In this document: piece by piece, positions 25,300 to 37,225 of the stretch | Layout: each line of letters starts with the position of its first letter | How positions within the stretch are numbered: the stretch's first letter is position 1 | Origin: Phanerochaete sordida | Lineage: Eukaryota > Basidiomycota > Agaricomycetes > Polyporales > Phanerochaetaceae | Direction: 5' to 3' | DNA: 64,000 nt | NCBI GenBank assembly: GCA_019973155.2 | Contig: BPQB01000003.1 | Location: forward strand, 992,001 to 1,056,000 | Notes under the pieces: model-generated | The model's input: only the letters and a program-made list of their open reading frames with translations | What the model was told of the DNA's origin: nothing | Databases searched by the model: none | Translations under genes and position numbers: made by a program

Positions 25300-25890
25300 G
25301 CGGACTCTTTCTGGACAGCGGTCTGAGTGGGCGCGGGAGCCGATGCAGCGATGCCATGTGTTTTTATTTGCTTTCCTATCCATGTTCTGTATGCGTGCGA
25401 CAAAATGACCATTACGCCCATGCGAGGACAGTGAATGACATTGGCTGGCGACTCCTCGCGCGACGTCTGGACTGTGCTTGGTGAATATCTTTGCCTGTGC
25501 GGGGGTCGGTCAGGAGGGCCTGCGATTGGAGGCTAGTGTGATCAGATTGGAGTGCGAAGCGAGCTGGCAATGGCCGAGCAAACATCAGCCAACAAGGAAC
25601 GCCGTGCAACTGTGGTGCTCCAGGCCCTTGGCGTCCTTCACCGTGGTTGACGACGATCTCGACGACGACCACGACGCCGACGCCGTGCCACGCCGCCGAT
25701 AATCAGTCTCGTTCGATCCCATTTCCCCTTTCCTTCCTTGACCAGCTCCGTCACCGCCGACGCCAGCGAAGCCGAGACCTAGCCCAAGCTGGCGCCCACA
25801 CTTCTCTCCGTATTCGCCTCCAGGCTCTCGAGGTCACGACCGCAGTCTCCTCAGCCCGGTTCCCCTTCCTCATCCGCACAGGCCCTTCCC
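25300..25890. promoter_or_regulatory. Tandem intergenic region / phosphatase Z leader
   Basis: 591 nt. The right half (about 25640-25890) is pyrimidine-rich on the + strand and looks like a long 5' leader of the phosphatase gene. No separate gene is supported. Confidence 0.4.
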
Positions 25891-27570
25891 ATGGGCCAGC
25901 AACAGTCGAAACGGAGCAAGAAGAGTGGCAAAGACAAGGACAAGGATACCGAGTCGAATACGCCTCCTGAGCCCACCGACGCCAACGACTCTACCCCCGC
26001 AGGCAGTCTCTCCCGCGGGACAGCCCCGCCACTCTCGTCCGCGGGTCCCCTCTCGAATGGTGCACATGCAGACACGCCCGTCCAGGTCAATGTCACTGAT
26101 CCCGACGGCGGTACGGTTATTACCAACGGTAGCGGTTCAAGACCGCCTGGGAGCGACGGCTCACCAACGAACAAATCCCCTAACCCACAACCGTCGGACA
26201 CGTCGTCCCTGGCATCGCCATCGACGTCTCCCATCGCTGTCAACGGTAGCAAGCCCGCGCCGCTCGATATACCCGTCACGCAGACTATCCTCTCTAACTC
26301 GCTCTCCCCTTCCGGTCTCCCGACACCCGGCTCCACCAACAGTTTCTCGGTTGGTGACGCGAGTTATGGGGGGAGCAGTGCGCTGAAGGATAAGAATCGC
26401 GTTCTGCAGCTCGACATTGACGACATGATCCAACGCCTGCTCGACGTCGGTTACACCGGCAAGGTCAGCAAGTCGCTTTGTCTCAAGAACGCGGAGATAG
26501 TCGCTATATGCCAAGCCGCTCGCGAGGTATTCCTGAGCCAGCCCACCCTCATCGAGCTCTCCCCCCCTGTGAAGATCGTGGGCGACGTTCACGGCCAGTA
26601 TTCGGACCTCATCCGGCTGTTCGAGATGTGCGGCTTCCCCCCGGCGGCCAATTACCTTTTCCTTGGAGACTACGTCGACCGAGGCAAGCAAAGCCTCGAA
26701 ACCATCCTCCTTCTCTTATGCTACAAGATCAAGTATCCCGAGAACTTCTTCCTCCTGCGAGGAAACCACGAGTGTGCAAACGTAACGAGAGGTGAGCGTC
26801 TAGCCGAACCTATGCTTCGCGTTGCGCTGACGGCTAGTCTTCTAGTGTACGGTTTCTACGATGAGTGCAAGCGACGCTGTAACATCAAGACCTGGAAGAC
26901 GTTCATCGACGTCTTCAACTGCCTTCCCATCGCTGCTATCGTCGCGTCTAAAATATTCTGCGTTCATGGCGGCCTATCACCGTCGCTCCATCATATGGAT
27001 GACATTAAGCGGATACAGCGACCGACAGACGTTCCAGACTACGGCCTTCTCAACGATCTGCTCTGGTCCGATCCGTCAGACACCGCGCAAGACTGGGAGG
27101 ACAACGAGCGCGGTGTCAGCTATTGTTTCGGGAAGTCCATCATCAACGACTTCCTCGTCCGGTACGATATGGACTTGATATGCCGGGCGCACATGGTGGT
27201 GGAAGACGGCTACGAGTTCTGGAACGACCGCACACTGGTGACTGTCTTCAGTGCACCGAACTACTGCGGAGGTGCGTCGCTTCAGACCTTTCATGGGTGT
27301 CGTCATCTCACTCGTGTGCGCTAGAATTCGACAACTACGGCGCCTGCATGAGGTTCGTTCTCGTTCGGACAAGAGCCGGCCTTTACTGATCGTCCCCCTT
27401 TCCAGTGTATCAGAAGAGCTTCTCTGCGCATTCGAGCTGCTAAAACCTCTGGATGGACCTGCTTTACGGAAGGAAATGACCAAGGCCAAGCGGAAGAGGT
27501 ATGACGCATGTCCCGTGCCGCGCTAGCGCTATACTTAACCTTCGACAGCATGATGGCCACGACCACTTAG
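25891..27570 (+). CDS. PPZ1: Serine/threonine protein phosphatase Z
   Basis: Five exons: 25891-26791, 26846-27271, 27325-27352, 27406-27498, 27549-27570; 489 aa. Ppz phosphatases are fungus-specific PP1 relatives that control monovalent cation homeostasis and cell-cycle progression. The N-terminal [11 protein letters not shown] is a good N-myristoylation site. A Ser/Pro/Asn-rich unstructured arm of about 160 residues follows, typical of Ppz. The PP1-like catalytic domain starts near [13 protein letters not shown] and has [53 protein letters not shown] and [19 protein letters not shown]. The long N-terminal arm and myristoylation site distinguish it from plain PP1. The C-terminus is short (KAKRKSMMATTT). 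Confidence 0.94.
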
Positions 27571-28200
27571 GCTTGTTCCTAACTTATTCTCTCGAGTGGG
27601 GGGTTTATACGATTATAGTCATGAGGAGTCTGACTTGGGTTGGTGCGTTTGAGTTGGTTGTCGTCTTGGCGCAATCGAGGAGAGCGAGGGGTCCAGCCGA
27701 GTTGTAATTGGGGTGACGAGATGCAGGCGCTGCCACTCGGTTCCAGGATACCTTTGAGCTTCTTTCTTTGCGCCTAGTCTCTGACGAACTTTCACGTACA
27801 CCCTACCGCGCATTCATCTTTCTTTTTCTCTACCGTCTCTCAACCTTCTGCTATTCCCAGTCCCATCTCCTGCATTAACTCTGTCAAGGGCATATCTGTC
27901 TTGTGTTTTTTATTGTCACGCCCCACCTTCCTTCGCCATTGTGCTATAGCTCCATCTGTTCTACTACTCGTTCCTCTTTCTGGATGTGGTACCGCGCACG
28001 CACGTACTCCCTTCTTCCTTTGTTGCATATCACATTCTCGGATTGAGCAGATTCAATATATACAGGCATAATACACCGTGGTGGACGGATCGAGACAAGG
28101 TGGTGGTGTGGATACCGGTACAAATACACATGGATAACTGCTCTATCGTATGCAAGTTGTATGTATCTGACGGCTAGGATCCTGACTGACGAACGAGAAT
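27571..28200. other. Convergent intergenic region
   Basis: 630 nt between convergent stops, T-rich on the + strand (27740-27960). It fits two long 3' UTRs. No RNA gene was recognised. Confidence 0.45.
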
Positions 28201-29592
28201 CTATCGTCTCCGCAGCATATCGTAGGCTAGTACACCGAAAGCAGCGACAATTGCCCCCGACCCAACAAGACTCCAGGCTGTGATGTTCTGCACCGCGCCT
28301 CCGAAGGTGATGTCGGAGATGAACACCAGAACGATGGTAAGCAGATTCCCGACCGACGTGACGATGGGGCCCCATACGCCAAGCAGAATCTATCGAAAAC
28401 GATGAGATTCAAGTTTCGACCGCGGAGAATCGGAGATGTACCATGAGACCTGCATTGAACGCGACACCGCTCAGAGCGATACCGGCAATGACCAGGACCA
28501 TCTGCAGGTTGGTGGGAAGGCGGAACGTCTCCAAGCCATAGTAATGCAGGATGGGGATAGGCACCCAGAGAAACAGAAGGGTGAAGACGCCGATTGCGGA
28601 AGTGAGGGCGTTCGCGTAAAGACCAAACGGAGGTGGATAGACCATCTCCGGCTTGTCCGTAACGGGAGACTCTGCGAGGTCATCGGTAGGGTCGAAGATG
28701 GGCTCATACGCTGCGTCCATGGGCGGGGAATCGAGGTTCTCTGGATCCGTAGGCAGCGCAGCGTACATCTTGTACAACACTTGATAAATGCCGTATATGA
28801 TGGAAGCCACGAGGGTGAGAAGGTCTCCGACCAGCGGAAGATTCGCCTGCTCCGCTGTGACGCCTGTTTCTGCGTCCGTAGGTGTGCTGCTGCCACTACC
28901 GTATACCACCAGCGCGGCACCGGCGGTAGCGATGACCACAGATACGAGGCGGCGAAGCTCCCACTTCAGCTTGAAAAGCTTGACAGTCAAGATGTATGCG
29001 AAGAAGGCATTGGTGTTCCACAAGGCGGTGACATCAGTCAACCTGGAAAACTATGAAGATCTTCTCAAGGGGAGAGGTAAGAGATGGACTAACGGAGCAA
29101 GTGTCACAGCAATAAACCAGAGCAGTGCTGGTATAGCAATGGTTATCGCTAGGATAGTACCGAGGCGAACGAAACCCCATATGGGAAATGACGCCGGACT
29201 GTCGAAGGCAGTTGGCGATATATGCGTGCACAGCGAGACGTACAGCCCTCGGTAGAGAGCGCGTGGAGAGGCCTTGGATTTGATCATGAGAAACAGAAAG
29301 TGGAGAGGGCACATTATCGCAAAGGCGGAGTGTACGATATAGCTGCATTTAGGCCTGTCAGACGTTGCACACGACCTCAAGCAATAAACTCACAATACAA
29401 AGTAAGGCTGTCGAAAGCCAAGACCTGTCTGTACATACTGGACGCAGTGTCAGTGTATGAAAGGCGTCACTGAGAGTTATTGCCGCGTACCTGAGTCAAT
29501 TGACTCTCCACCACAAACGATACAAGCGTGAGGGCGAATAGGACCCCTGCTGTTATGCCACCCGCAGTGGAGCTGGAATCGGCTACACTCAT
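28201..29592 (-). CDS. Drug/metabolite-transporter superfamily protein (Thi74/YML018C-like)
   Basis: Five exons: 29592-29491, 29437-29394, 29342-29094, 29042-28442, 28389-28201; 394 aa. About ten hydrophobic segments alternate with short loops, as in EamA/SLC35F-type carriers of vacuolar or Golgi membranes. Recognisable stretches are VLFALTLVSFVVESQLTQ, PALLWFIAVTLAPLTDVTAL, NTNAFFAYILTVKLF, SVVIATAGAALVVYGSG, GDLLTLVASIIYGIYQVLYK and GVWGPIVTSVGNLLTIVLVF. The last block resembles the signature of the yeast vacuolar YML018C/THI74 group. A hydrophilic loop of about 50 residues separates the two halves. The substrate is unknown; assignment beyond the superfamily is inference. Its start lies 228 nt from the divergent bL36m gene. 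Confidence 0.82.
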
Positions 29593-29820
29593 CCTACGAA
29601 ATTTGTGCAGTGAGAAATGCTATGGCTTGGACTTCATCCAGAGGTCGGGAGGGTCGTCGGCGAGCACTGGGTTGTGGACGGCTGTGGGTGTAACGCGCTT
29701 GCCGAAGCCCGTAGTGCCTGCGGGGTTGCCTACTCCGCAAAAGGCAAGAGCCACGTGAGGACCGACCGCCGAAACTTGCGCTCGCTCCCGACGTCCAGCT
29801 CGCCGACATCGTCCTTCGAC

Positions 29821-30130
29821 ATGCTCCGCACCCTCCTAGCCTCAACGCGGCCGCTGCTGACCCGTTTCAGGGCAGTACAGCTACCCCACACCCATGCACA
29901 CCTCCACCCACACCCGAACGTACCCGCTCTCGCGCAAACGCAGGTGCCCGCTTTGGCTCGGGGCATGAAGGTTCGGTCTTCGGTGAAGGTTATGTGTGGA
30001 GGATGCTCTGTCGTGAGGAGAAAGGGCCGTATCTACATCATTTGCTCGAGAAACCCCAAGCATAAGCAGGTGCGTCCGAATTTCACGTCCTCCGACCCTT
30101 GCACTCACCTCCGCACAGCGTCAGGGCTAA
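29821..30130 (+). CDS. Mitochondrial ribosomal protein bL36m
   Basis: Two exons: 29821-30069 and 30119-30130; 86 aa. The C-terminal 38 residues are a canonical bL36: [20 protein letters not shown] then [18 protein letters not shown], with the C-C-C-H zinc ligands. The N-terminal 48 residues, with Arg, Ser, Thr and His but almost no acidic residues ([20 protein letters not shown]), form a mitochondrial presequence. The final three codons plus stop sit alone in a 12-nt exon. They restore the HKQRQG ending found in other bL36 proteins, so this tiny exon is probably right. Confidence 0.93.
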
Positions 30131-30202
30131 TGTAGGCAACACGAACAAGATGCGTGCGACATCTAAGTGTCCCGAAAAGTCGTACATACACCATGCTCTA
30201 TC

Positions 30203-30880
30203 CTACCGCGTCCACATCTGGAACTCATACTGTACACCCTTCTCCTCTTGCACTCCCCGCGGCACTTCGAACCCGACCCAGCTCTCAAGCTGTTCATGCG
30301 TACACCTCGACCATTTCGCAGTGGTGTCACCTTCCGCCTGCAAGAAGTCCGGCAGAAACACGTCGCATTCGTCGAATGAAGGAGAAAGAATGCGGGTTAG
30401 CAGGACTCTGTCCACGAATGCGGGGGAAGAGGGCGACAGTTCGAGTGTTTCCTTGTACAGCGTTGCTCCGCCGATAATGAAGATGCGGTTAACCTTCGTC
30501 TTTTCTGGTTCAGATTGTTGCGACTCGAGCTCCGTGAGGGCGGCGGCAAGACCGGCACTCAAGCGAGTGAGCGGACTGGTCGGCTGCCTACAAATGTCCT
30601 CTGAGCACGCAGAAGTCTTCGCTTGGCTGCTCACTCACAACTGATAATCCTGGTTGCGACTTATAACCACATTCATGCGGTCCTTGAGAGGTCTGAATTT
30701 TGTGGGAATGCTTTCCCAGGTTTTCCTGCCCATGACCACCGCGTTCTTCGTGCCCTCCAACGCGTTCGAGGTGACGCGCGCGAAGTACGCCATCTCCTGG
30801 GGAAGTCTCCACGGTAGTCGTGAGCTCTGCCCGATTCCATTCGATACAGTGGCAGCGACGATGACTGTGAGCCTGGTCAT
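30203..30880 (-). CDS. DFR1: Dihydrofolate reductase
   Basis: Two exons: 30880-30639 and 30587-30203; 208 aa, the normal fungal length. It reduces dihydrofolate to tetrahydrofolate with NADPH. Visible family blocks are LTVIVAATVSNGIGQSSRLP, WRLPQEMAYFARVT (the acidic active-site residue E follows LPQ), NAVVMGRKTWESIP, NVVISRN, RIFIIGGATLYKETL and VDRVLLTRI. An in-frame ATG 45 nt upstream (30925) would add MKLLPNVDILGLKQI; the family start favours 30880. The gene is tail-to-tail with bL36m; the two stops are only 72 nt apart. Confidence 0.95.
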
Positions 30881-31092
30881 GATTTGCTTGAGGCCGAGGA
30901 TGTCGACGTTTGGGAGCAACTTCAAGCGCGGCTCGCGACACGCGCTTAGCGCGCAGTCAAGAGACGCGACTCCGAAAACGTTCAGGAGCGGGTGATGCTA
31001 TCGGTATAGTGTATTCAACGATAGAATCGGATACAGACAAAGCTCAGAGCTCGAGGTCGAGTAAGACCCGCGTAAGAAAGGCCATGGGAGTT

Positions 31093-32489
31093 CTACGGAG
31101 ACATCTTTCCTAGCTGGTAATCTTCCTCGGAGTCCCTGACAGAGTGGCGGGAGTACAAGAGTACACCGGGATTAAGGAGATTCAGCGAATAGGTCGAAAC
31201 AGCAACCATTGCCGCGTCGAATACCGCTGAAAGCTTCTCGTTAGTACCGGGAGGTATACGTGGAAAGACTACGCACTGAAATAAACCTCGGTTCGCAGAA
31301 CCTTTCCGTTCCAGCCGTCACCGAGCTCAATCGTACGGTAGATCCCTCTGCAGAGAAGAGTATGACGACACAATCTCATGCTGACTGAGGGCTCTTACCG
31401 AATGATGAGGAACGTAGTGCTGATGGTTAGTCCCAAAGCCATGAGCTTGTGGCGTTTGTCCCACGGACGCGGGGCGTTCACTGCGGTGGCGACACTGTCG
31501 CGGTTGGCAGTACTTGTATCCTTCCCTCGAATAGGACGATCTTTGGCAAATCTATAAAAGTACTCCGCGGCCAGTGTGCTGAAGGCGAGCATGGCGACTA
31601 AGACTCGTGAGGTACGTCGTATCGCGGCATGCTGTGGACTGACCTAGTTGGAACACGATGCCCGCGAGCATGACGTTCGCACCCTATGTGAACGGGATGT
31701 CAGGACGTACAGAAGCTTGGTTGACATAAACTAACCAAATTTGTGGTCGAAATCGTCTTGGCATCTGCGGCAATGCCCCCACCTAGCCCCTGGATCACCA
31801 ATGCCACGATATCCTATGAACGTCACGTCAAAAGTCCGCGCGTTCAAGGAGGGGAAAGACATACGCATGTGAGGAAGACGGCAGTATCTACCGACCGCAT
31901 ATGAGTACATGAACACTGTCCGTTCGATGATAGACACTTACACCACCTCGGCGTCAGCCTGCTATAGCGGACGCCCAGTATCTGCGTCATGCGAGTGAAG
32001 ATGATAAATATTGCAGCAAGGAGCGGCGTGGGCGCAAGGATTGTGCAGACGATTCTGTGCAGATATTCCAGCCATGAGAGGAGGACGACCCGTTGATCTG
32101 TGCACTTACTGCATAGTGAAAGGTGTATGTTCCATGACGTTCATGCTGGACCATAGCCGTCCGACCCAGCCAATCACCTCTCCGGCACCCATGAGACAGG
32201 CAGTCGGTACGAGCCACCATAGACGGAACCTGATGGCTGTAACGAGGTGGAGGACTGTAGAAGGCTCATTATCTGCGAGTCAACGGAAAGCTGTGCGTGC
32301 ACTCACGGGCAGAAAAGCCGAATAGGACGACGAACGCGATACACACTCCTCTCGTGGGTACGTAGCCATACGGGGAGGTCTCAGATGGCGTGAGTGAGGG
32401 AACAGCAGAAGCTGCGAGGAAGGTTAGCTTGCGAATGGAACTTCGGCATGGGGTCCCGAGGACGTACGGGAGGTGGCAGTCGACGGCAT
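31093..32489 (-). CDS. RTA1-like 7-TM membrane protein (copy A)
   Basis: Ten exons: 32489-32468, 32411-32307, 32254-32110, 32054-31942, 31915-31896, 31813-31736, 31683-31644, 31597-31399, 31347-31277, 31226-31093; 308 aa. RTA1-family proteins are fungal seven-helix membrane proteins tied to lipid translocation and azole/7-aminocholesterol resistance. Family landmarks are PYGYVPTRGVCIAFVVLFGF, IRFRLWWLVPTACLMGAGEV-IGW, TILAPTPLLAAIFIIFTRM, ADIVALVIQGLGGGIA, GANVMLAGIVFQL and RGIYRTIELGDGWNG. Exon 5 is 20 nt with a weak GTCGGT donor. Five exon lengths (145, 113, 40, 71 and the first-helix exon in phase) match copy B at 44.4-45.9 kb. Confidence 0.88.
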
Positions 32490-35400
32490 GGGTGTGCTGA
32501 ACGAAAGAATGCGAAACGACCCCACATGATAGAGCCTGGCGCGTTCTTATACGCCCCGGAGAATGTGTACGCGCGCTATCGAGGTAGAAGGTGGCAAATG
32601 TTGATGCCGTGACATCCGCGGCGCGATTGAACGCTCCGAGCAGTGATCGCTGGGTCAGTCGTCGACTACTCCTCGCCGTGGTCGCTGACAGACGTATGTG
32701 CAGCCTTTCTGTTATTGTCCACCGCACTGTGATGTCAAACTCTTCGAGCTATGATTGTGCGTAAATTCAGGACAGGCCAGCTGTTATATATCCTTTAGTT
32801 ATTCTGTATTTTGCAAGCATAGCCCATCACTCACTTGCATTTTAAGCTCAAGCTCGAGTACACGAGGATCTCTCTCGGCCGAGTTGACATAACACGCTTA
32901 CCACACGCGTAGGGCAATAGGATTGTGGCGCTATGGTGTTGGGGTGTTTGACCGGCGAGCGGGTAGGCTCGCAGCATGTATAGGATGCCGGGATGGCAGA
33001 GTGCCGCTCGCGCGGGCCTCATGATCAGTTCCGCTATCCGGCACGATCTGCCTGTCTATCCGCGTATAACAGGATACTAGACGGTGAGCGATCTCAGGCT
33101 GAAGAGTGCAATAGAAATGTTTGCTAGAACGGGAGAGCATGAATACGTGAATACGGACCGGTTTCCGCTGGGACTGTGCAACGCACCTTTGATCTTCGAG
33201 TCTATTACCACGTTTCTCACGAGGCGTGCAAGACTGGCGCTATTGTGGTAGGTCGAAACAGATCCTTGAGATGAGTCGAGTCGAACCATTCGGCCGGTTC
33301 CTGGAATATAACCCGTTCTGGCAGACGAAATAACGGCGTGTTACTTGCGACGGTCACGGTTTGGTGCATATGGGTAGAATAAGACAGGGATGTGCACACA
33401 TATCATTACGAGTAGGGCTCTGCGAATGAGGGTCGACGATGCTTCACTAGGCCAGCGTAGAGTAGGACTTCTACTTCATCTGTCCGGAACATGTCATGAA
33501 TATTATTCACGGGTGAACGGAACGAGAAAACTCACTTAGACTAATCATCTAGCCGTATGGGGGCGAGTCACGACCCGCCGCGAACAGACAAGGTCCATGC
33601 TCACAGCTATGAGCCAGAGCCTAGCACTCCGACGGCTGTCTAAGGAGATTGGAAAGTTCAACCGTTCGAGAACGAGTATTCTCGGGAAGGACAGGAGCTT
33701 GTGAATAATAACCAAGGTGTTGCGGATGGGTTTTAGCTGATTGAGCCGGCAGCGTCCAAAGCGGCCAAAGTGCACGGTGAGCGGTGATGCTGGTGAAATA
33801 TTGAAAGTCGTGAAGTCGTCGTTAAGATTGCATGACGGAAGGAGAGAGAGTTGAGCCGCGCGTGCCGATCGTGCCGACGCGGGGAATTTTCCGGGGAGGT
33901 GCATGCGCGACTAGGCTCGCTCGCAATGTAGACCTCTCCCGACCTCGAGCATCTACCACGACCACCATAACCTTCGGGAGCCATAGTCAACGACGGCAAT
34001 CTTGCATAATGCATCGTCTCCCGGAATATCCTTCGCTTCAGAGCTGGCTTGACCTGGCACGCTCGTGTGGCTAACGTTCCAGGGCTCCTAAACCCCGGCT
34101 TCGCCAACCGCATGACACTACATCAAGCCTATAAGCTCGCGAGAAGACTCAAACATCGAGGATGTCTTCGCCGTTGAGATACTGGAGATCTGAGACAAGG
34201 TGCTCGCAAGCTGATTCGATGGGAGAGTGCGGCTGGCGACGGGCTGGGTTGTGTGCGTCGAGTGGACAGGATAGCGGTAGAATCGGAGCCTACAGAGTCA
34301 AGGCGAGTGCTCTTGCGTTATTGTGGCTCCAGGGCCTTGCCGATTGACTTTGAATTTGCGGTTGAAGTGGTGTGCACGCAGCTCGCTGCCAGGGCTGTCT
34401 CGCCAACCCTTTGGGACTTTCCAGCACAAGAAGAAGGCCGTCTGCAATCTTTAGATCAGGCAGACGACTCCAGAATATCCTGGACCCTCCGGTGTGCTGC
34501 ATATCGCGGGTATGACACTACGCAGACACCCGCCTGGTTCGCCACAAAGCCATGCAGCTACGATCTAGGAACGAAGAGGTATGTTGCTTCCGCACGCCTG
34601 TCGCTGCCGTGCGAGAGCCATGACTCGTGCGCCGTGTAAGGGCATCGGTATCTTCAGCATTCCGTTACATCGCCATGTTCTCTTGCTGAGCAGCTCCCCG
34701 CCCCGCCCACAGACTACCGTGCCTCCGCGTCACTCCTGTCACGTCCGCGCTATGTCACATAGTCACGTCACGGTATCAGGGTGTGGCGGGGCTGATGAGC
34801 AGAGGGCGAAGGTAACGAGCGGCGGAGACTGATCCCTGCTCAGCGGTAGCCCACAGTCGAAATGCGATCTTAGAATCCTTGAGCGGGGTAGTTTGTTCCC
34901 GGGATCTCAGCCACTTGGTCATCGTGCATGTCGACGAGACACTTGCCATGCAGGGCAAGTCCCCCGTTTATACGCATTTGACCTTGTATCTGCCACGGGC
35001 CAAGCGCATCAGATCGAGGAGACTAGTGAGGGAAGCGACGAAAGGTGCGTTTCACCGTTATTTCTGCCTGTCTTTCCCGCGACATTGGTCCCCGTCTTGC
35101 ACCTTGCGTACCGATTACTTGGCCTAGGTGTCCGCATGTGTCGAGTCCAAGGCCTACGCGGCGACCAGCGCCGGTGTAGAGAGCTGCGCCGTACCTAGGT
35201 CTGGTTGGACTGTGCGGCGCCGGGATGGTCGTCTCATCGGAGAGCGTTTGTCGCGCGGCGCCGCCGCTCCGGGATACCTGCCGCGTCCCCTTCAATCGGC
35301 CTCCGATTCGCCCATCATGGTCTCCGCCTTCCGCAGCTGACATGTCCCTGCCGCCCTTAGCACGCCTCGCCCGCTTCCATCACGTAAATATTGGCCAAGC

Positions 35401-35518
35401 CTTGGACGCCTCGCTATAAAATGCTGCCTATGTCTCCCGTCTCTTGTCTCTTGTCTGCTCACTGCCACGACCCACTGCCTCGCCGTCGGCGACTCACCTA
35501 GTTCACCCTATTGCCAAC
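32490..35518. other. Gene-poor interval, 3 kb
   Basis: No gene is supported between RTA1 copy A and the short-protein gene. Scattered ORFs (for example 33545-33904 - and 34253-34639 +) show no recognisable motif, no conserved splice structure and no credible start context. The last 300 nt hold the promoter of the following gene (separate entry). Confidence 0.45.
35225..35421 (+). promoter_or_regulatory. Promoter of short-protein copy A, with blocks shared with copy B
   Basis: The TATA box GCTATAAAA ends at 35421, 98 nt before the ATG. Upstream, in the same order and orientation as in copy B, lie ATGGTCGTC (35225), TTGTCGCGCGGCG (35248), GCTCCGGG (35266), GATTCGCCCAT (35305), GCAGCTGAC (35333), CCTCGCCCGC (35365), ACGTAAA (35382) and GGACGCC (35404). 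Seen directly; function is inferred. Confidence 0.65.
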
Positions 35519-36205
35519 ATGCCCCACTGCGACCTGGAGGGCAGGCTTCGCTACGAGGATGCGGTGTTAAATGGTGCCCTAGCCCTACCGTCACGTCGCA
35601 GGGAGGACGAAGCCGAAGAGTACGACGTGTATCTGTTTTGGCCGTCATCGCCGGAGTCACATGCTCTGTTGTCGGAGCAGCTCTCTCGAGGCAACGTTTC
35701 TCAGGTGTGTTGTCCATGGTAACTCTGGCCATGTCAGGAGAGCTCACCGAACTGTCTCAGCAGGCGTCGTCTCCCACCGTGTATCGTCCATCCACAGACA
35801 CCGCGCGACGTGCATCCGCCTATCCATCCGTGTACAGGCCATCCTTAGACTCGGAAGACGGCGTGGACATTTTGGCTGCAGCCAGGGTACGTCTGCGAAC
35901 CTGCTGGCTCTGCGATGTACGCTGATGGTCTGAGCTATAGCCGTCGTCGCCAAGTTACTCGTTCATCTCGGATTATGTCTTCCCAGAACGCGAACCAGAG
36001 ACTGTCATGGACGTGGCAGGGTACAGCCGAATCTTCACTGCTGGCTTGACGTTGACGGTGCGTCCTTGTGTTGCCTGGCTGGCGCGAATATGTATTAACT
36101 TGGTATGGATAGTCGCGACAGATTACTCGACACATCGGGGGCATGTACCGCGACTTGCGACGTCTCTTCACTCAGTCGGCCTGGCTAGGCCACACTCGTC
36201 CATGA
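35519..36205 (+). CDS. Short protein of unrecognised family, copy A
   Basis: Four exons: 35519-35704, 35743-35886, 35941-36057, 36113-36205; 179 aa. I do not recognise the family. It is clearly paralogous to 46775-47459. Shared blocks are RYEDAVL, LALPSRRR, EYDVYLFWPSSPESHALLSE-LSRG, YPSVYRPSLDSEDG, FISDYVFPERE, MDVAGYSRIFTAGLTLT and SRQITRHIGGMYRDLRRLF. No signal peptide, membrane segment, zinc finger or catalytic motif is evident. The N-terminal half is acidic and the end is basic. Exons 1 and 3 have the same length as in copy B (186 and 117 nt), with phase-0 introns. Intron 1 here is only 38 nt, the weakest point of the model. Confidence 0.72.
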
Positions 36206-37225
36206 GCTGCCTCTCCTTCTTGATATTCTAGTCGCGTTCGCTGGTAGTCCTCGTCTCTTCTCACACTCACCACTTGCTTGTCGTTGTACACGTCCTTCGT
36301 CTTGCTTTCTTGTCTTGCTCGCAAATGCTCTCTGTTGGATCTCATCACGCTGATCCTATTTCCTGTATCTTCTTTCCTTGTGACTCACTTTGCTCTGTCG
36401 TTTTCTTGGCTACCCTTGGACGTTCGTTCACCGCCTCATCTTCTTGCTCCTCGATTACATGCTGTTTCATAACATCGGTCCTTAACCACTCAGCATTCTA
36501 CGCTAATAAATAATGATGCTTAGAAGTAGAGACATGCGCAGCTGCTATCGATGTGCAGCTTCGGTAAACGCGTCGGTGGCCTCGCTTGTTCGTACGCTTT
36601 GATCTTGCTCCTCTGTATCGACGTTATCCAGGCGATCTGGAGTCTGGACATCGCACAGCTTCGAAGATGCAGAACTTGCTCGCAGAGAAGTGTGTGTATG
36701 AAATGACGCGTCTTGACGTATTGGAACGAGAGAACATGACGCGTCGAGACCGTTGGCAACCCAGATGCAAGCCTGCCCTGAATTCACACGTGACCCTTCT
36801 CTTGAGCGCGCTCAGCCTCACCCGAGTACGCTACATACTGCTTCGTACGAGAGCCAGCGAGAAGGGATAAAACGAGCAATATGCCGCAGCTCACTCCGAG
36901 CGCAATAAAGAGAGACAGCATCAGAGATGAGATTCAGTTCTTTTACAGGACATTTGGACGAGAGCGCGATCGACGAAGCCAAGGTCCATGGTCACCGCTA
37001 GCAGACGAGGAATGTGTACAACCGTCCGGGGTTATTGAGATGGAGATGAACGATAGTGTGTTGGACTGGAGATGCTTGTGGGTATGGGACAGAAGCGGCC
37101 GTGCTCACCGACCAGCGGATGTTGTCCTCAACGGGCTGAGAATAACGGGCCGAATAGCAAGGTGAAGAGTAGGTGAATACGTGGATCTAATGTAGTTGAT
37201 GCATATCTAGGCGGCAAAAAAAGTG
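36206..37225. other. Intergenic region after short-protein copy A
   Basis: 1,020 nt. The first 300 nt are very pyrimidine-rich (TCTTG/CTTG runs) and look like a 3' UTR, resembling the region downstream of copy B. Nothing else is supported. Confidence 0.45.

Noticed and set aside
25700..25730. tRNA B-box-like GTTCGATCCC
   Set aside because: No matching A box or cloverleaf upstream; lies in the phosphatase Z leader.
34253..34639. 128-codon + strand ORF
   Set aside because: Composition and lack of any family motif look random; no neighbouring exons continue it.
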